Assembly (NCBI GenBank): GCA_023145515.1
Contig: JAGLDP010000110.1
Coordinates: 1-35,966 of the forward strand
Origin: Bacteroidales bacterium
GTDB lineage: Bacteria > Bacteroidota > Bacteroidia > Bacteroidales > UBA12481
Length of the DNA: 35,966 nt
Reading direction: 5' to 3'
The translations under genes and the position numbers were made by a program. Below the pieces are notes generated by a model. It ran no database searches, had not been told where the DNA came from, and worked only from the letters and a program-made list of their open reading frames with translations. Shown here in pieces: positions 15,268 to 23,940 of the stretch; the first letter of the stretch is position 1, and every line of letters starts with the position of its first letter.

Positions 15268-17460
15268 TTACTCAAGACTATACCTCAAATGATCCATCAT
15301 GATTGGAATTTCGGCTGGATCGATGCCGTACCTGATCAGGTATTTTTTGTCTTCTTCAAATGACTCCATGAACTGATCAAAGCTTGTTTCTTTGCGTTTG
15401 ATACTATCTTTATACCTGTCAACGGCGGCCTTTCTGTTTCCTTCACACCACTCAAGATGACCGAGGTTCATCAGGTCAAATTGATTTGGATTTTCATCGA
15501 GGAGCTTTTCATAATACTTGCGGGCCTGATCAAATTTCTTAAGTACAAATGAACACCAGGCAATAGGTCGCCACACTTTGTGATTGGAAGGATCTAAATA
15601 CTCCACCTTAAAATAGGATTTGAGGGCTTCATCAAATTCTTCCATCTCAAGCAAACAGTGTCCCATTGAGACTTCAGTATGCAAATCATCGGGATCCAGA
15701 TGCTCTGCTTGTCGAAAATAGGGCAAAGCCTTATCCGGCTGATCCAGATACCGGTAACACAAACCGATTTTTTTTAGATTCCATTTGTTTTCCTGCAGCA
15801 TCAGGTCAGCCTTAAGGTAATGATCAAGAGCCTTTTGATAATCACCCTGCTTTTGGAAGCAATACCCTATTTTCTGAAGAATCTGAGGACTATTTACTTC
15901 TGTTCCATCTGCCAAAACCTGATATACCTGAGCAGCCTCAGGATAATATTTCTTTTCAAAATAAAAGGAAGCCATTGTGTTCAGAACACTCTCATCGTTT
16001 ATGAAAAGATCCTTAAAAAAGCTCTTATTATGAAAATCCAGTGGCCAGCTATATAAATCATCAAAGGCTTTTCTATCTGGAAAAAGCTTATAAAATCTGT
16101 ACAAATCCTGAGTGTACTGACGAATAATCTTGCCGGCCTTTTTGTTAGTATTCAGCATTTCTTCATCTCTGAGAATCTCGCCTACCTGCTCTGATTCTGC
16201 CTTTAAACCATCTGAAAGGAATTTCTTCATATCATCAGGCATAGACTGAATTCCGTAACAAAAAGAAAATTTATCTGAATTACACATGAAAGCACTATCG
16301 GTAATAGCTTCCATAAACTTCATAAACCAATCTTCCTGATTATCTTTTGCAAGCTTCTGGATATCAGGATGATCACCAGTGAATGGAAAAAACCAATTAG
16401 CCAGGTGAGAGAAAAAAGGAAAGTGTTTCAACATGCTGAATGAACCCATAAAAACATCTGATCCTTCCATTTGAAGCTCTGTCAATTCCTCCATTTTTCC
16501 TAGTAGCTCAGGAGAATCGCCTAGCAGCTCTTCCCACTCAGGGTTCTGATCCTCTTCTCCCAAACTCTCTTTCAAGAGTTTATCAAGATCAAGCTTTTGT
16601 TTCAGATGAGGAGTAAGCTTCATCATCTCAGGTAAAATTTCCTCCTGCATACGCTTAGTCAACTTCTCTGTATCTTTACTTCTGATCAGCTGTATCACCA
16701 CTTCCTCTACCAGTTTTTTGAATTCCTGACTTTCATCAAAAAGAAGAAAACGATTCCGGATATCCGGATATACTAAAAGACGATTATCATATTTATAAAA
16801 AGCAATAAGCAATCCAACCAAGGCACGATAACGAATTTGATCATTCTGATTTTCAAAGAGCTGAAATAAAAGACCAAATTTCTTGGGATCAAAAAATCTC
16901 CAAAGACTCATATTCAATGCTGAGACAAGAGTTAGCTTTTCTTCCTCCAGCATATCCTGGTGATCTATGGCACTACTAACAAGATTTCGCTCATTTTCTG
17001 CAAATTCATCACTTAGCCAAAGTAATTTGAATAAAAACGACAATTGCATATTATAATCCGTAGGCTCTTCACTACGTAAACGAACCAGTTCATTTAGGTC
17101 ATGACCTGCCTGATGACTTCCCCGCCTGACCTGCTCATCCCTGAAAATTCGTTTTTGAACATGCTGATAAGAAACCGAATCACGCGTCAGGAGGGCTTCT
17201 TTCACCCTGTCGGTAAGTCGATATATCCTGGCAACCAACTTCTGATATACTTTTTGACGCTCAGGATCTTGCACCCCCTCAACTGTATATTGAAGCATAT
17301 ATTTATATGTGGTATTGAGTTCATCCTTTTCACCCATATACTCACCTAAACCAGTATCCACTACCATTGGATGCAATTCATCCATAGCCTCCTTCAGCCG
17401 ATTAACTGACAAAAGGTCAGATATCCTTTGATAAGAGCTTAAAAATTCCCTTTCTATCAT
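15268..17460 (-). CDS. Large TPR protein, unknown function
   Basis: I place the start at ATG 17460 (MIEREFLSS), giving 730 residues; the longer frame would need a TTG at 17508 and adds 16 residues read from an intergenic repeat. No signal peptide or membrane segment. The first ~480 residues are helical and charged, with no motif I recognise. The last ~210 residues hold about five tetratricopeptide repeats (ILQKIGYCFQKQGDYQKALD, LKKIGLCYRYLDQPDKALPY, VSMGHCLLEMEEFDEALKSY, and so on), a protein-binding scaffold. Similar 700-750 residue cytoplasmic TPR proteins occur singly in Bacteroidota. It lies downstream of GH92 but is separated by repeat-rich DNA and probably has no enzymatic role in the pathway. 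Confidence 0.85.
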   Translation of the reverse strand: MIEREFLSSYQRISDLLSVNRLKEAMDELHPMVVDTGLGEYMGEKDELNTTYKYMLQYTVEGVQDPERQKVYQKLVARIYRLTDRVKEALLTRDSVSYQHVQKRIFRDEQVRRGSHQAGHDLNELVRLRSEEPTDYNMQLSFLFKLLWLSDEFAENERNLVSSAIDHQDMLEEEKLTLVSALNMSLWRFFDPKKFGLLFQLFENQNDQIRYRALVGLLIAFYKYDNRLLVYPDIRNRFLLFDESQEFKKLVEEVVIQLIRSKDTEKLTKRMQEEILPEMMKLTPHLKQKLDLDKLLKESLGEEDQNPEWEELLGDSPELLGKMEELTELQMEGSDVFMGSFSMLKHFPFFSHLANWFFPFTGDHPDIQKLAKDNQEDWFMKFMEAITDSAFMCNSDKFSFCYGIQSMPDDMKKFLSDGLKAESEQVGEILRDEEMLNTNKKAGKIIRQYTQDLYRFYKLFPDRKAFDDLYSWPLDFHNKSFFKDLFINDESVLNTMASFYFEKKYYPEAAQVYQVLADGTEVNSPQILQKIGYCFQKQGDYQKALDHYLKADLMLQENKWNLKKIGLCYRYLDQPDKALPYFRQAEHLDPDDLHTEVSMGHCLLEMEEFDEALKSYFKVEYLDPSNHKVWRPIAWCSFVLKKFDQARKYYEKLLDENPNQFDLMNLGHLEWCEGNRKAAVDRYKDSIKRKETSFDQFMESFEEDKKYLIRYGIDPAEIPIMMDHLRYSLE

Positions 17461-17515
17461 AGCATTAGTAGTACTGCAAATATCGGGCAGAAAATACCGT
17501 GACACCAATCGTGAC

Positions 17516-17555
17516 GCGGGATCCTTCGACTCCGCTCATGGACCGGTGACTGAAC
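17516..17555. repeat. GC-rich intergenic repeat-like element
   Basis: Contains GGATCCTTCGACTCCGCTCA then GGACCGGTGAC, within AT-rich surroundings. Sequences of the TGAGCGGAGTCGAAGG type are widespread dispersed intergenic repeats in bacteria (from memory). GTGAC occurs three times nearby (17499, 17511, 17546). No clear stem-loop with a T-run. Confidence 0.45.
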
Positions 17556-17560
17556 TCTTC

Positions 17561-17588
17561 CGAAAGACGAAAGACGAATGACGAATGA
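17561..17588. repeat. Heptamer tandem array between TPR and GH92 genes
   Basis: CGAAAGA, CGAAAGA, CGAATGA, CGAATGA and a partial CGAAAAA: four full 7-bp units, ending 8 bases before the GH92 stop codon. Non-coding here. Confidence 0.85.
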
Positions 17589-17595
17589 CGAAAAA

Positions 17596-19818
17596 CTATT
17601 GCTCCTCCCCCTTCATTAAAAACCTGAGCTCTCCCCCATCCATAATCTCCTGATGCGTTATCCAGGTACGATCGAGCTTATCTCCATTGAGGTAAACCTC
17701 TTCAACCAGGTAGTTTTCGGGACTCAAATTTTCAGCCAGAACTGTAAAATCCTTATCTGCTTCCAATTTCAGCACCAGCTTATCAAATGCCGGGGTTCCT
17801 AATTGATATTTTCCATCAGCAGGATTAAAAGGATAAAAACCCATGGCACTAAAAACGTACCAGGCCGACATTTGTCCGCAGTCTTCGTTACCACACAATC
17901 CATCTGGTTTATCTGAATATAATTCTGTTCGAATACGATGAATTAATTCCTGAGTTTTTTGTGGCTGTCCGACAAAGTTGTAGAAATAAGCCGTATGATG
18001 ACTAGGTTCATTACCATGAGCATATTGCCCGATCAATCCGGATATATCCGAAGAAGCAAACTCTCCCTCAACGCCTTCATTATGTGTAAATAAGGAATCT
18101 AGCTTGGAAGCAAAATCTGCCTTACCTCCCAGCATTCCGATAAGGACTTCCGGATCATGCGGAACAAACCAGGTGTATTGCCAGGCATTACCTTCAGTAT
18201 ATTCATCATCACGATGGTTACTGTACAATGGGTTAAATCCGGGTTTCCAGGAGCCATCAGATAATTTGCCTTGCATGAAACCGGTTTCATGATTAAAAAG
18301 GTTCTTGTAATTTGCAGCACGCTTCATGAAATAATCATATTCATCTTGCTTATCCAGTATTTTCGCCAATTGGGCTATACACCAATCGTCATAAGCATAT
18401 TCAAGAGTAATGGAAACCGACTCGTTGACAAGGTCAGCCGGACAATATCCAAATTCTCTGTACTCTTTACATCCTCTGATATCTTGCATGGCAGAAGCTT
18501 TTACCGCTTCAAAAGCCAATTCATAATCGAATTCAAATCCCTTTGTAGCTGCGTCCACTATAACCGGAATTGCATGATATCCAATCATACAATTTGTTTC
18601 ACAGCCCTCTAGTGTCCATACCGGCAACAATCCACTTTCCTGATAATGAACCAGCATTGCATTGATCAGATCAGGTATCAAATCGGGCTGAAACAGAGTA
18701 AAGAGCGGATGATTTGCTCTGAAAGTATCCCATAAAGAAAAAACAGTATAATTATCCCAACCATCAGTTTGGTGAACCTCCCGGTCAATCCCCCGGTACA
18801 AGCCATCAACATCCGAGAATACATTTGGCGCAATAAAACTGTGATACAGAGCAGTATAGAAAGTCCGCTTAAGAGCCGGATCAGAAGTTTGAACTCCTAC
18901 TTTTGCCAGCTGCTCATTCCAAAGTGCACTAGCATCGCGCTTGTATTTGTTAAACTTCCAATGTGGAGCCTCAGCGATGAGATTCTTCAAAGCACCATCT
19001 GTGTTGGTAGGAGAAATAGCCACTTTTACCATAAGGTCAGAAATCTCACCAAAAGAAATAATCGCTTCAGTAGACTTCTCGTTTACCAATGATACACCTT
19101 CAACCTCCATTCCGGCCTCAAACAGTTGATGACTGATAATAGGTTTTGAAAAACTGGCTACAAAGTATACATGTTGATTATTAGACCAACCTTTGGATCT
19201 GCGATAACCCTTTATCAGCGTATCATTAACAACATGAATACGGGTTTCTGCCGGACTATCCCAATTTATGGCAAAACCCAAATCAATCACAAGATTAGCA
19301 GGTTTCCCAGCCGGGTATTTATAACGATGGATGCCAACTCTTGGAGTAGCAGTAAGTTCTGCCTTAATAGGATTCTCCTTAGTTTCCCAATCTCGAAAAG
19401 TCAAGGCATAATATCCCGGACAAGCGGCTTCATCTTCATGACTATACCAGCTTTTGAATCTTTGACTAAAATCCTTTGGAGGCAAGAACTCTCCTTTTTC
19501 CAAATTACTAACCGTAGGCTTAAACAAAATATCAGCAAGATCTCCAATTCCAGTTCCACTAAGATGTTTGTGAGAGAAACCTACCAGGGTAGAATCAATC
19601 CAGTTATATCCTGAACACCAATCCCATCCACTGACACCGTTATCCGGACTAAGCTGCACCATTCCGAAAGGGGTTGTTGCCCCTGGAAAGGTGTGGCCGT
19701 GATCGTCAGTTCCAATAAAAGGATCAACAAAACGTGTATAATCAGTATTATCCTGGGTTGAGCAGGAAATAGCCATCACTGCAACAATCAGTACTACAAA
19801 TCTATATAGAGTATTCAT
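17596..19818 (-). CDS. GH92 alpha-mannosidase lipoprotein
   Basis: 740 residues from ATG 19818; a TTG seven codons upstream would put charged residues before an otherwise normal signal, so ATG is preferred. The export signal ends AISC (lipid anchor likely). GH92 hallmarks appear in order: FVDPFIGTDDHGHTFPGAT, GFSHKHLSGTG, GCETNCMIGYHAIPVI, GNEPSHHTAYFYNF and GNEDCGQMSAWYVFSAMGFY. These include the acidic residues that bind calcium and catalyse in this calcium-dependent inverting family. GH92 enzymes remove alpha-linked mannose, mostly from N-glycans or fungal mannans; the exact linkage is not predictable. It starts 21 bases after the ROK kinase stop, an obvious pair. Confidence 0.95.
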   Translation of the reverse strand: MNTLYRFVVLIVAVMAISCSTQDNTDYTRFVDPFIGTDDHGHTFPGATTPFGMVQLSPDNGVSGWDWCSGYNWIDSTLVGFSHKHLSGTGIGDLADILFKPTVSNLEKGEFLPPKDFSQRFKSWYSHEDEAACPGYYALTFRDWETKENPIKAELTATPRVGIHRYKYPAGKPANLVIDLGFAINWDSPAETRIHVVNDTLIKGYRRSKGWSNNQHVYFVASFSKPIISHQLFEAGMEVEGVSLVNEKSTEAIISFGEISDLMVKVAISPTNTDGALKNLIAEAPHWKFNKYKRDASALWNEQLAKVGVQTSDPALKRTFYTALYHSFIAPNVFSDVDGLYRGIDREVHQTDGWDNYTVFSLWDTFRANHPLFTLFQPDLIPDLINAMLVHYQESGLLPVWTLEGCETNCMIGYHAIPVIVDAATKGFEFDYELAFEAVKASAMQDIRGCKEYREFGYCPADLVNESVSITLEYAYDDWCIAQLAKILDKQDEYDYFMKRAANYKNLFNHETGFMQGKLSDGSWKPGFNPLYSNHRDDEYTEGNAWQYTWFVPHDPEVLIGMLGGKADFASKLDSLFTHNEGVEGEFASSDISGLIGQYAHGNEPSHHTAYFYNFVGQPQKTQELIHRIRTELYSDKPDGLCGNEDCGQMSAWYVFSAMGFYPFNPADGKYQLGTPAFDKLVLKLEADKDFTVLAENLSPENYLVEEVYLNGDKLDRTWITHQEIMDGGELRFLMKGEEQ

Positions 19819-19839
19819 AAAATAAAGTTTCTTTCTCAA

Positions 19840-20814
19840 TCATTTCTTCCCGTTCTCAAAAGTATCCCAGGCCAAGGCGCTGGCACCCAGAACTGCAGCA
19901 TTTTTCGAATTGAGTTGCGAAGGCAAAAGATCCACTTTGCCTTTATAAATACTCAGCAGATTTTCTTCAAAATGTCGCTTGGCAGGCTCAAATATCAGTC
20001 CTTTAGATAGTGCGAGTCCACCAAACAAGAAAATAGCCTCAGGATTTGTATGGGCTACTAAATCAGCTAGTTTGAACCCCAGCATTTCACCGGTATGTTC
20101 GAATGCCAGTTGAGCCAAACTATCACCAGCCAAAGCAGCTTTTGAAATATCGAGAGAGCTTAATTGATTCGGGCTCAAATCTCTTAAAACAGAGGGCTTT
20201 ATAGAGTCAGCAAGAATCTTCAGCATGGTACGTGTTATTCCGGTTGCAGAAACATAAGTTTCAAGACATCCAAGTCGTCCACAGCCACACTCGCGGTTGG
20301 TTCGTCCCGGACGAACAATGGTATGTCCAATTTCACCAGCAAATCCATCTTGTCCATACAAAAGCTTGCCGTCTACAACAAAACCACTTCCTAATCCTGT
20401 TCCAAGAGTAATTATCACAAAGTTCTTCATTCCTCTTGCACCTCCGTAGATCATTTCTCCAACGGCAGCAGCATTTGCATCATTGGTTACCAGAACGGGC
20501 AAATTGATTTGCTCTTTAATCAGATCAGCCAGCGGAACAATTCCTTTCCAGGGTAAATCAGCAGAGTGTTCAATAGTACCCTTATTGATATTGCCCATAG
20601 GAGCGCCTATACCAATACCGATAATATCGAGATCTTTCTCGCACCTCGCTCCTGCTAGTCTGGCTTTTTCAACCAGGGCAGCGACATACACTTCCACCTC
20701 TGAAAAATTACGGGTTTCTAAGTGACCTTCGATCAGGACTTCTCCATCCCTGTCAACAAATGCAAAATCGGTATTTGTTCCACCGATATCAATTCCTAAA
20801 GCTACTTTAGTCAT
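19840..20814 (-). CDS. ROK-family hexose/N-acetylhexosamine kinase
   Basis: 324 residues, cytoplasmic, complete ROK kinase: DIGGTN (9-14), catalytic Asp112 in TNDAN, GTGLGSG (138-144), GEIGH (160-164), and the zinc motif CGCGRLGCLE with Cys176, Cys178 and Cys183. The GEIGH glutamate and histidine are typical of glucose, N-acetylglucosamine or N-acetylmannosamine kinases. Given the deacetylase, SIS enzyme and phosphofructokinase just upstream, phosphorylation of an N-acetylhexosamine is the best reading; mannose or glucose from GH92 products are alternatives. A strong intrinsic terminator lies between this gene and the SIS gene, so its expression is set by read-through or by an unseen promoter. 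Confidence 0.93.
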   Translation of the reverse strand: MTKVALGIDIGGTNTDFAFVDRDGEVLIEGHLETRNFSEVEVYVAALVEKARLAGARCEKDLDIIGIGIGAPMGNINKGTIEHSADLPWKGIVPLADLIKEQINLPVLVTNDANAAAVGEMIYGGARGMKNFVIITLGTGLGSGFVVDGKLLYGQDGFAGEIGHTIVRPGRTNRECGCGRLGCLETYVSATGITRTMLKILADSIKPSVLRDLSPNQLSSLDISKAALAGDSLAQLAFEHTGEMLGFKLADLVAHTNPEAIFLFGGLALSKGLIFEPAKRHFEENLLSIYKGKVDLLPSQLNSKNAAVLGASALAWDTFENGKK

Positions 20815-20834
20815 GGTTATGTAGGTTCTGGTTC

Positions 20835-20867
20835 AAAAAAAACGGAGAATGATAACTCATTCTCCGT
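20835..20867 (-). terminator. Intrinsic terminator downstream of the SIS gene
   Basis: On the minus strand: a perfect 11-bp stem ACGGAGAATGA / TCATTCTCCGT (20842-20867) with a 4-base loop, running directly into eight T residues. It is correctly oriented to end the transcript coming from the SIS gene. Only about 20 bases separate its T-run from the ROK start codon. Confidence 0.9.
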
Positions 20868-20904
20868 GCAATATAATAGTTTTTTTCCAGAGTTTTTCCA
20901 GCTA

Positions 20905-21918
20905 TCAGAGGATATACTCATTTCCTACTTTACGGGCCCGTACTGGTTTATCCAGATCAATGCCCAGGGCTATACCAATATCAACCAAGAGGTTCCATCC
21001 GGCTGCCAATTCAACATACTCTTTAAATGCTCCACCATCAGGAATAAGGAAGGTTGGGAAACTTGTCTGTCGCGAAGAAATCGCTATTACTTTCATTGCC
21101 ACTCCATCAATCAAACATTCGGCAAATTTCTGTTCTTCACTTTCAAATGGATCAACAACAACCAGCACTTCATTAGCATCCATCACCTCCTCAATACCAT
21201 GCACCGCGTAGGTACCTTCAAGGAAGTCTGACTTCTTCCTGGTGATTTCATTTGTTTTAAGAGTTAATTCTTCTGCAACTCCTGTATTTCTACCTGCAAA
21301 ATAAATCTTATCAGCATTTTTAAGGATCTCTATTAACTCAGGATCAATTGTTGCTGTCAATGCTTTTTCAATATCTCTGGCAAGTTGATCCAGACCGTCT
21401 AGATCTGTTTCTGAAAGATGGTGAAGAACAGAATCAAAAAACAAGCCTTGTTCAATGACAGACTTTGTTGCAGCAACTGCATCTTCTGTACCGCAATTCA
21501 TAACGTGTGTATCCATGGAAATCTGCTCAAGGGTAGTATCCTTGTTAGCTGTCAGTCCAAAAAAGGCATCATGTCCCTCTTCTTTGAGTTTCATAAATAA
21601 GCGAACAACTTCTTTGGTTTTTCCAGAATTGGATGCGCCAAAAACAGCATAATCCTTAAGCTTATACTCCATAGCCTGAGTTGAACCCTCTGTCATTATA
21701 GCCATTGGGCCACCATCTTTCAAGACATCACAGATGGCTCTTTTAGCAGGAAAAATACGACTACTTCCTTCGCCTGTTAGGAAAAGGGCCTTTTTCTTCT
21801 GAATAGCTTCAGCAAATCGCTTTGTTGAAGCATGAGAGAATTGATTGACCACATCACTTGTTTCGAGCATTTCCCGAACTAGTGCATATTTAGAATATTT
21901 TGGATCTGAAAGATTCAT
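20905..21918 (-). CDS. SIS-domain sugar isomerase/aminosugar-6-phosphate deaminase
   Basis: 337 residues, two sugar isomerase (SIS) domains as in the isomerase half of GlmS. The first has GEGSSR (49-54) and ASNSGKT (95-101), the Ser/Thr-rich loop that grips a sugar phosphate. The second has AGRNTG (208-213), then NEITRKKSDFLEG with acidic residues Glu224 and Glu234, and VHG. Proteins of this size without the glutaminase domain include archaeal GlmD, bacterial NagB-II and AgaS-type deaminases, which turn hexosamine-6-phosphate into ketose-6-phosphate plus ammonia; fructosamine deglycase is another possibility. The PIG-L deacetylase gene directly upstream (16 bases) favours the amino-sugar role. 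Confidence 0.85.
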   Translation of the reverse strand: MNLSDPKYSKYALVREMLETSDVVNQFSHASTKRFAEAIQKKKALFLTGEGSSRIFPAKRAICDVLKDGGPMAIMTEGSTQAMEYKLKDYAVFGASNSGKTKEVVRLFMKLKEEGHDAFFGLTANKDTTLEQISMDTHVMNCGTEDAVAATKSVIEQGLFFDSVLHHLSETDLDGLDQLARDIEKALTATIDPELIEILKNADKIYFAGRNTGVAEELTLKTNEITRKKSDFLEGTYAVHGIEEVMDANEVLVVVDPFESEEQKFAECLIDGVAMKVIAISSRQTSFPTFLIPDGGAFKEYVELAAGWNLLVDIGIALGIDLDKPVRARKVGNEYIL

Positions 21919-21934
21919 AATCTGGAGTATTTAT

Positions 21935-22699
21935 TTACTTAACAATTGTTACATTTCTAGCTAGTTCCAGCTGTACAATTGGGTCCTTTTGAAACCCGCC
22001 ACCGAGATGTTGCCAGAATACTTCGGCATATTCTACCTCAGCCATTTTGCCATAATCTTTGTTTCCCTGGTAAACTACCCCAAAGAAATCATCCATTTTA
22101 TGCATAACCTTCATCAGGGTTTGCTGAGACTGATGATACTGGAGCATTTCGCGCTTAGTATCCATCACAGAACTAACATCAACAATGAAATGTGGTGGAG
22201 CAATTGGGGCTCCAATCGGATCAGTCAGGGTTAGTGGTGCAGTATGATACAACAAAGGAGTAATCTCAAGAGGCTCCTCCTCAACCGGTACATTTGGCAG
22301 AGTGGCTACGATGGTAGCAGCTTCAACCATATTACATGTAACCCGGTGATCTACATGGTAATCCATAGGTAGATGAGTCATCACTATACCTGCTTTATAC
22401 TTTCTCACCAAAGATGTTATCTTCAGCCTTAACTCCTCTGTGTCAAACAGATACCCATCTCTCCCCTCGAAACAATGATAATCTGCGTCCAATACTGCTG
22501 CAGCTTTTCGGGCTTCCTCTCTTCTGATATCTATGGTAGTTTGCTCATCAGAACCAATCCCGCCCATACCACCGGCTGTAAGGGTAGCTATAACTATTTT
22601 ATAGCCTCTTTCTTTTAACAATTTCAGTGTTCCTGCACACCACGCTTCTGTATCATCAGGGTGAGCATGAATTGATACTACAACATTATTAAATCTCAT
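21935..22699 (-). CDS. PIG-L/LmbE-family N-deacetylase
   Basis: 254 residues, no signal peptide. Zinc site as in LmbE/PIG-L deacetylases: AHPDDTE (12-18, His13 and Asp16) and DYHVDHR (113-119, His115, Asp117, His118). The family removes N-acetyl groups from GlcNAc-containing molecules (PIG-L, MshB, BshB, archaeal diacetylchitobiose deacetylase). Its ATG overlaps the phosphofructokinase stop (ATGA), and the SIS gene follows 16 bases later, so the three enzymes are probably coupled. I infer that it takes the place of NagA by deacetylating an N-acetylhexosamine or its phosphate. A bacillithiol-type role is less likely, because no partner glycosyltransferase is adjacent. Confidence 0.9.
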   Translation of the reverse strand: MRFNNVVVSIHAHPDDTEAWCAGTLKLLKERGYKIVIATLTAGGMGGIGSDEQTTIDIRREEARKAAAVLDADYHCFEGRDGYLFDTEELRLKITSLVRKYKAGIVMTHLPMDYHVDHRVTCNMVEAATIVATLPNVPVEEEPLEITPLLYHTAPLTLTDPIGAPIAPPHFIVDVSSVMDTKREMLQYHQSQQTLMKVMHKMDDFFGVVYQGNKDYGKMAEVEYAEVFWQHLGGGFQKDPIVQLELARNVTIVK

Positions 22700-23898
22700 T
22701 TTACAAACATCTTTTCTAATTCAACAAACTCTGGCAATTCTCCTATTAAGGGACGGATATAATCATAAAAGGCTTCACTAACGAAGTTCCCTCTGTCATT
22801 AAAATATTCAAAAGGTACAGGCTTGGCCTTTACCGCTACATCATTCAGAAGAGCTTTCCCGAAACTAACAATATATGGCGAACTGCTGATCCGATTTATG
22901 GCAACCATGAATCCTGATTCCTCAGCATTTGCAATCTTAACAGCCTCAATTCCACATTGAAAAGCCTCATCTAAATCAAGCCGACTAGCACGTACAAAGT
23001 CTGACATTATCAAAGACTCTGTAATCTGGAATTCTCCTCTAAAACCAAAATTATCACTAATAAATCTATGCAAATTCAATCCTACGCTGGCTCCGCCCAT
23101 AGCACCAAATTCAGTATTATTAAACTTATCCTTTGTTGCAGAGGCGCTAACAGCAGTTCCATCAGCATATTTTAAGCCTTCACCACAAACAACTGAAACC
23201 CAACCATACTTCTTATAAACAGTCTCAACATCCTCAAGGAATTTCATTTTATCAAATGTAAATTCAGGAGAATATATCAAGTGAGGAGCATCATCAGCTG
23301 AGCGACGAGCGAGAGCCGTGGCTGCTCCCAACCATCCAGAATCCCTGCCAATTGTCTGATAAACCACAAACTGATCCACTTTCTTCATGCCTCGCGCCAG
23401 AGCTCCGCCCTGCATCACGTTGAGGATATTACTGCGGGCAGCTGATGCAAAACCAGGGGTGTGATCAGTACCAAACAAATCATTATCAACTGTTTTGGGA
23501 ATTCCAATCCCAACCAGCTCATAATTCTCTTTGCGACAATACTGCTCAACACGATTAATCGTATCCATTGTGTCATTTCCACCAATCAGGAAGAAGTAAC
23601 GGATATTGTATTTTTTTAACACCTCCAGAATCCTGGGGAAATCTTCATCCTGAACCTTATGACGAGATGAACCCAAAGCAGAACCCGGAGTCCTTCTCAA
23701 ACCTTCCAGAATTTCTTTTGGTTGATTGCCCAAATCAATTAGCGTTTCCTGCATGAAACCTTCAATGCCGAAATTCATACCGTAAATTGATTCAATTCGG
23801 GGAGACCGGGTAGCACCATCAATCACTCCAGCCAAACTGGAATTTATAACCGATGTAGGGCCTCCCGATTGTCCTATGATAGCATTTCCTTTTAACAT
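22696..23898 (-). CDS. PPi-type 6-phosphofructokinase
   Basis: 400 residues, cytoplasmic. PFK signatures: GQSGGPTSVIN (9-19), IGGNDTMDT (105-113), PKTVDND (134-140) and GRDSGWLG (184-191). Asp109 and Lys135 stand at the two positions that are Gly in ATP-dependent E. coli PfkA and Asp/Lys in pyrophosphate-dependent enzymes. The protein should therefore use PPi to make fructose-1,6-bisphosphate reversibly. Tagatose-6-phosphate or sedoheptulose-7-phosphate are possible substrates for relatives. It is followed by PIG-L with a 4-base overlap and preceded by the CBM9-like gene. Its presence among sugar-processing genes suggests that it handles ketose-6-phosphate made by the SIS enzyme. Confidence 0.92.
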   Translation of the reverse strand: MLKGNAIIGQSGGPTSVINSSLAGVIDGATRSPRIESIYGMNFGIEGFMQETLIDLGNQPKEILEGLRRTPGSALGSSRHKVQDEDFPRILEVLKKYNIRYFFLIGGNDTMDTINRVEQYCRKENYELVGIGIPKTVDNDLFGTDHTPGFASAARSNILNVMQGGALARGMKKVDQFVVYQTIGRDSGWLGAATALARRSADDAPHLIYSPEFTFDKMKFLEDVETVYKKYGWVSVVCGEGLKYADGTAVSASATKDKFNNTEFGAMGGASVGLNLHRFISDNFGFRGEFQITESLIMSDFVRASRLDLDEAFQCGIEAVKIANAEESGFMVAINRISSSPYIVSFGKALLNDVAVKAKPVPFEYFNDRGNFVSEAFYDYIRPLIGELPEFVELEKMFVK

Positions 23899-23920
23899 GC
23901 TGTAAATTTAAGAAAAATCT

Positions 23921-23940
23921 GTTCTATTCTGTTCTATTCT
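23921..23940. repeat. Duplicated decamer
   Basis: GTTCTATTCT occurs twice in a row just upstream of the PFK gene, covering the stop region of the CBM9-like gene at 23939. A simple local duplication; no further copies. Confidence 0.6.

Noticed and set aside
17461-17508. Extension of the TPR protein to a TTG start at 17508
   Set aside because: The extra 16 residues are read from repeat-like intergenic DNA and need a TTG start; ATG 17460 gives a natural N-terminus.
19819-19839. TTG start seven codons upstream for GH92
   Set aside because: ATG 19818 gives a normal short lipoprotein signal; the upstream TTG abuts the ROK stop and is rare as a start.
22696-23898. ATP-dependent phosphofructokinase
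   Set aside because: Asp109 and Lys135 occupy the two positions that are Gly in ATP enzymes, the usual mark of pyrophosphate dependence.
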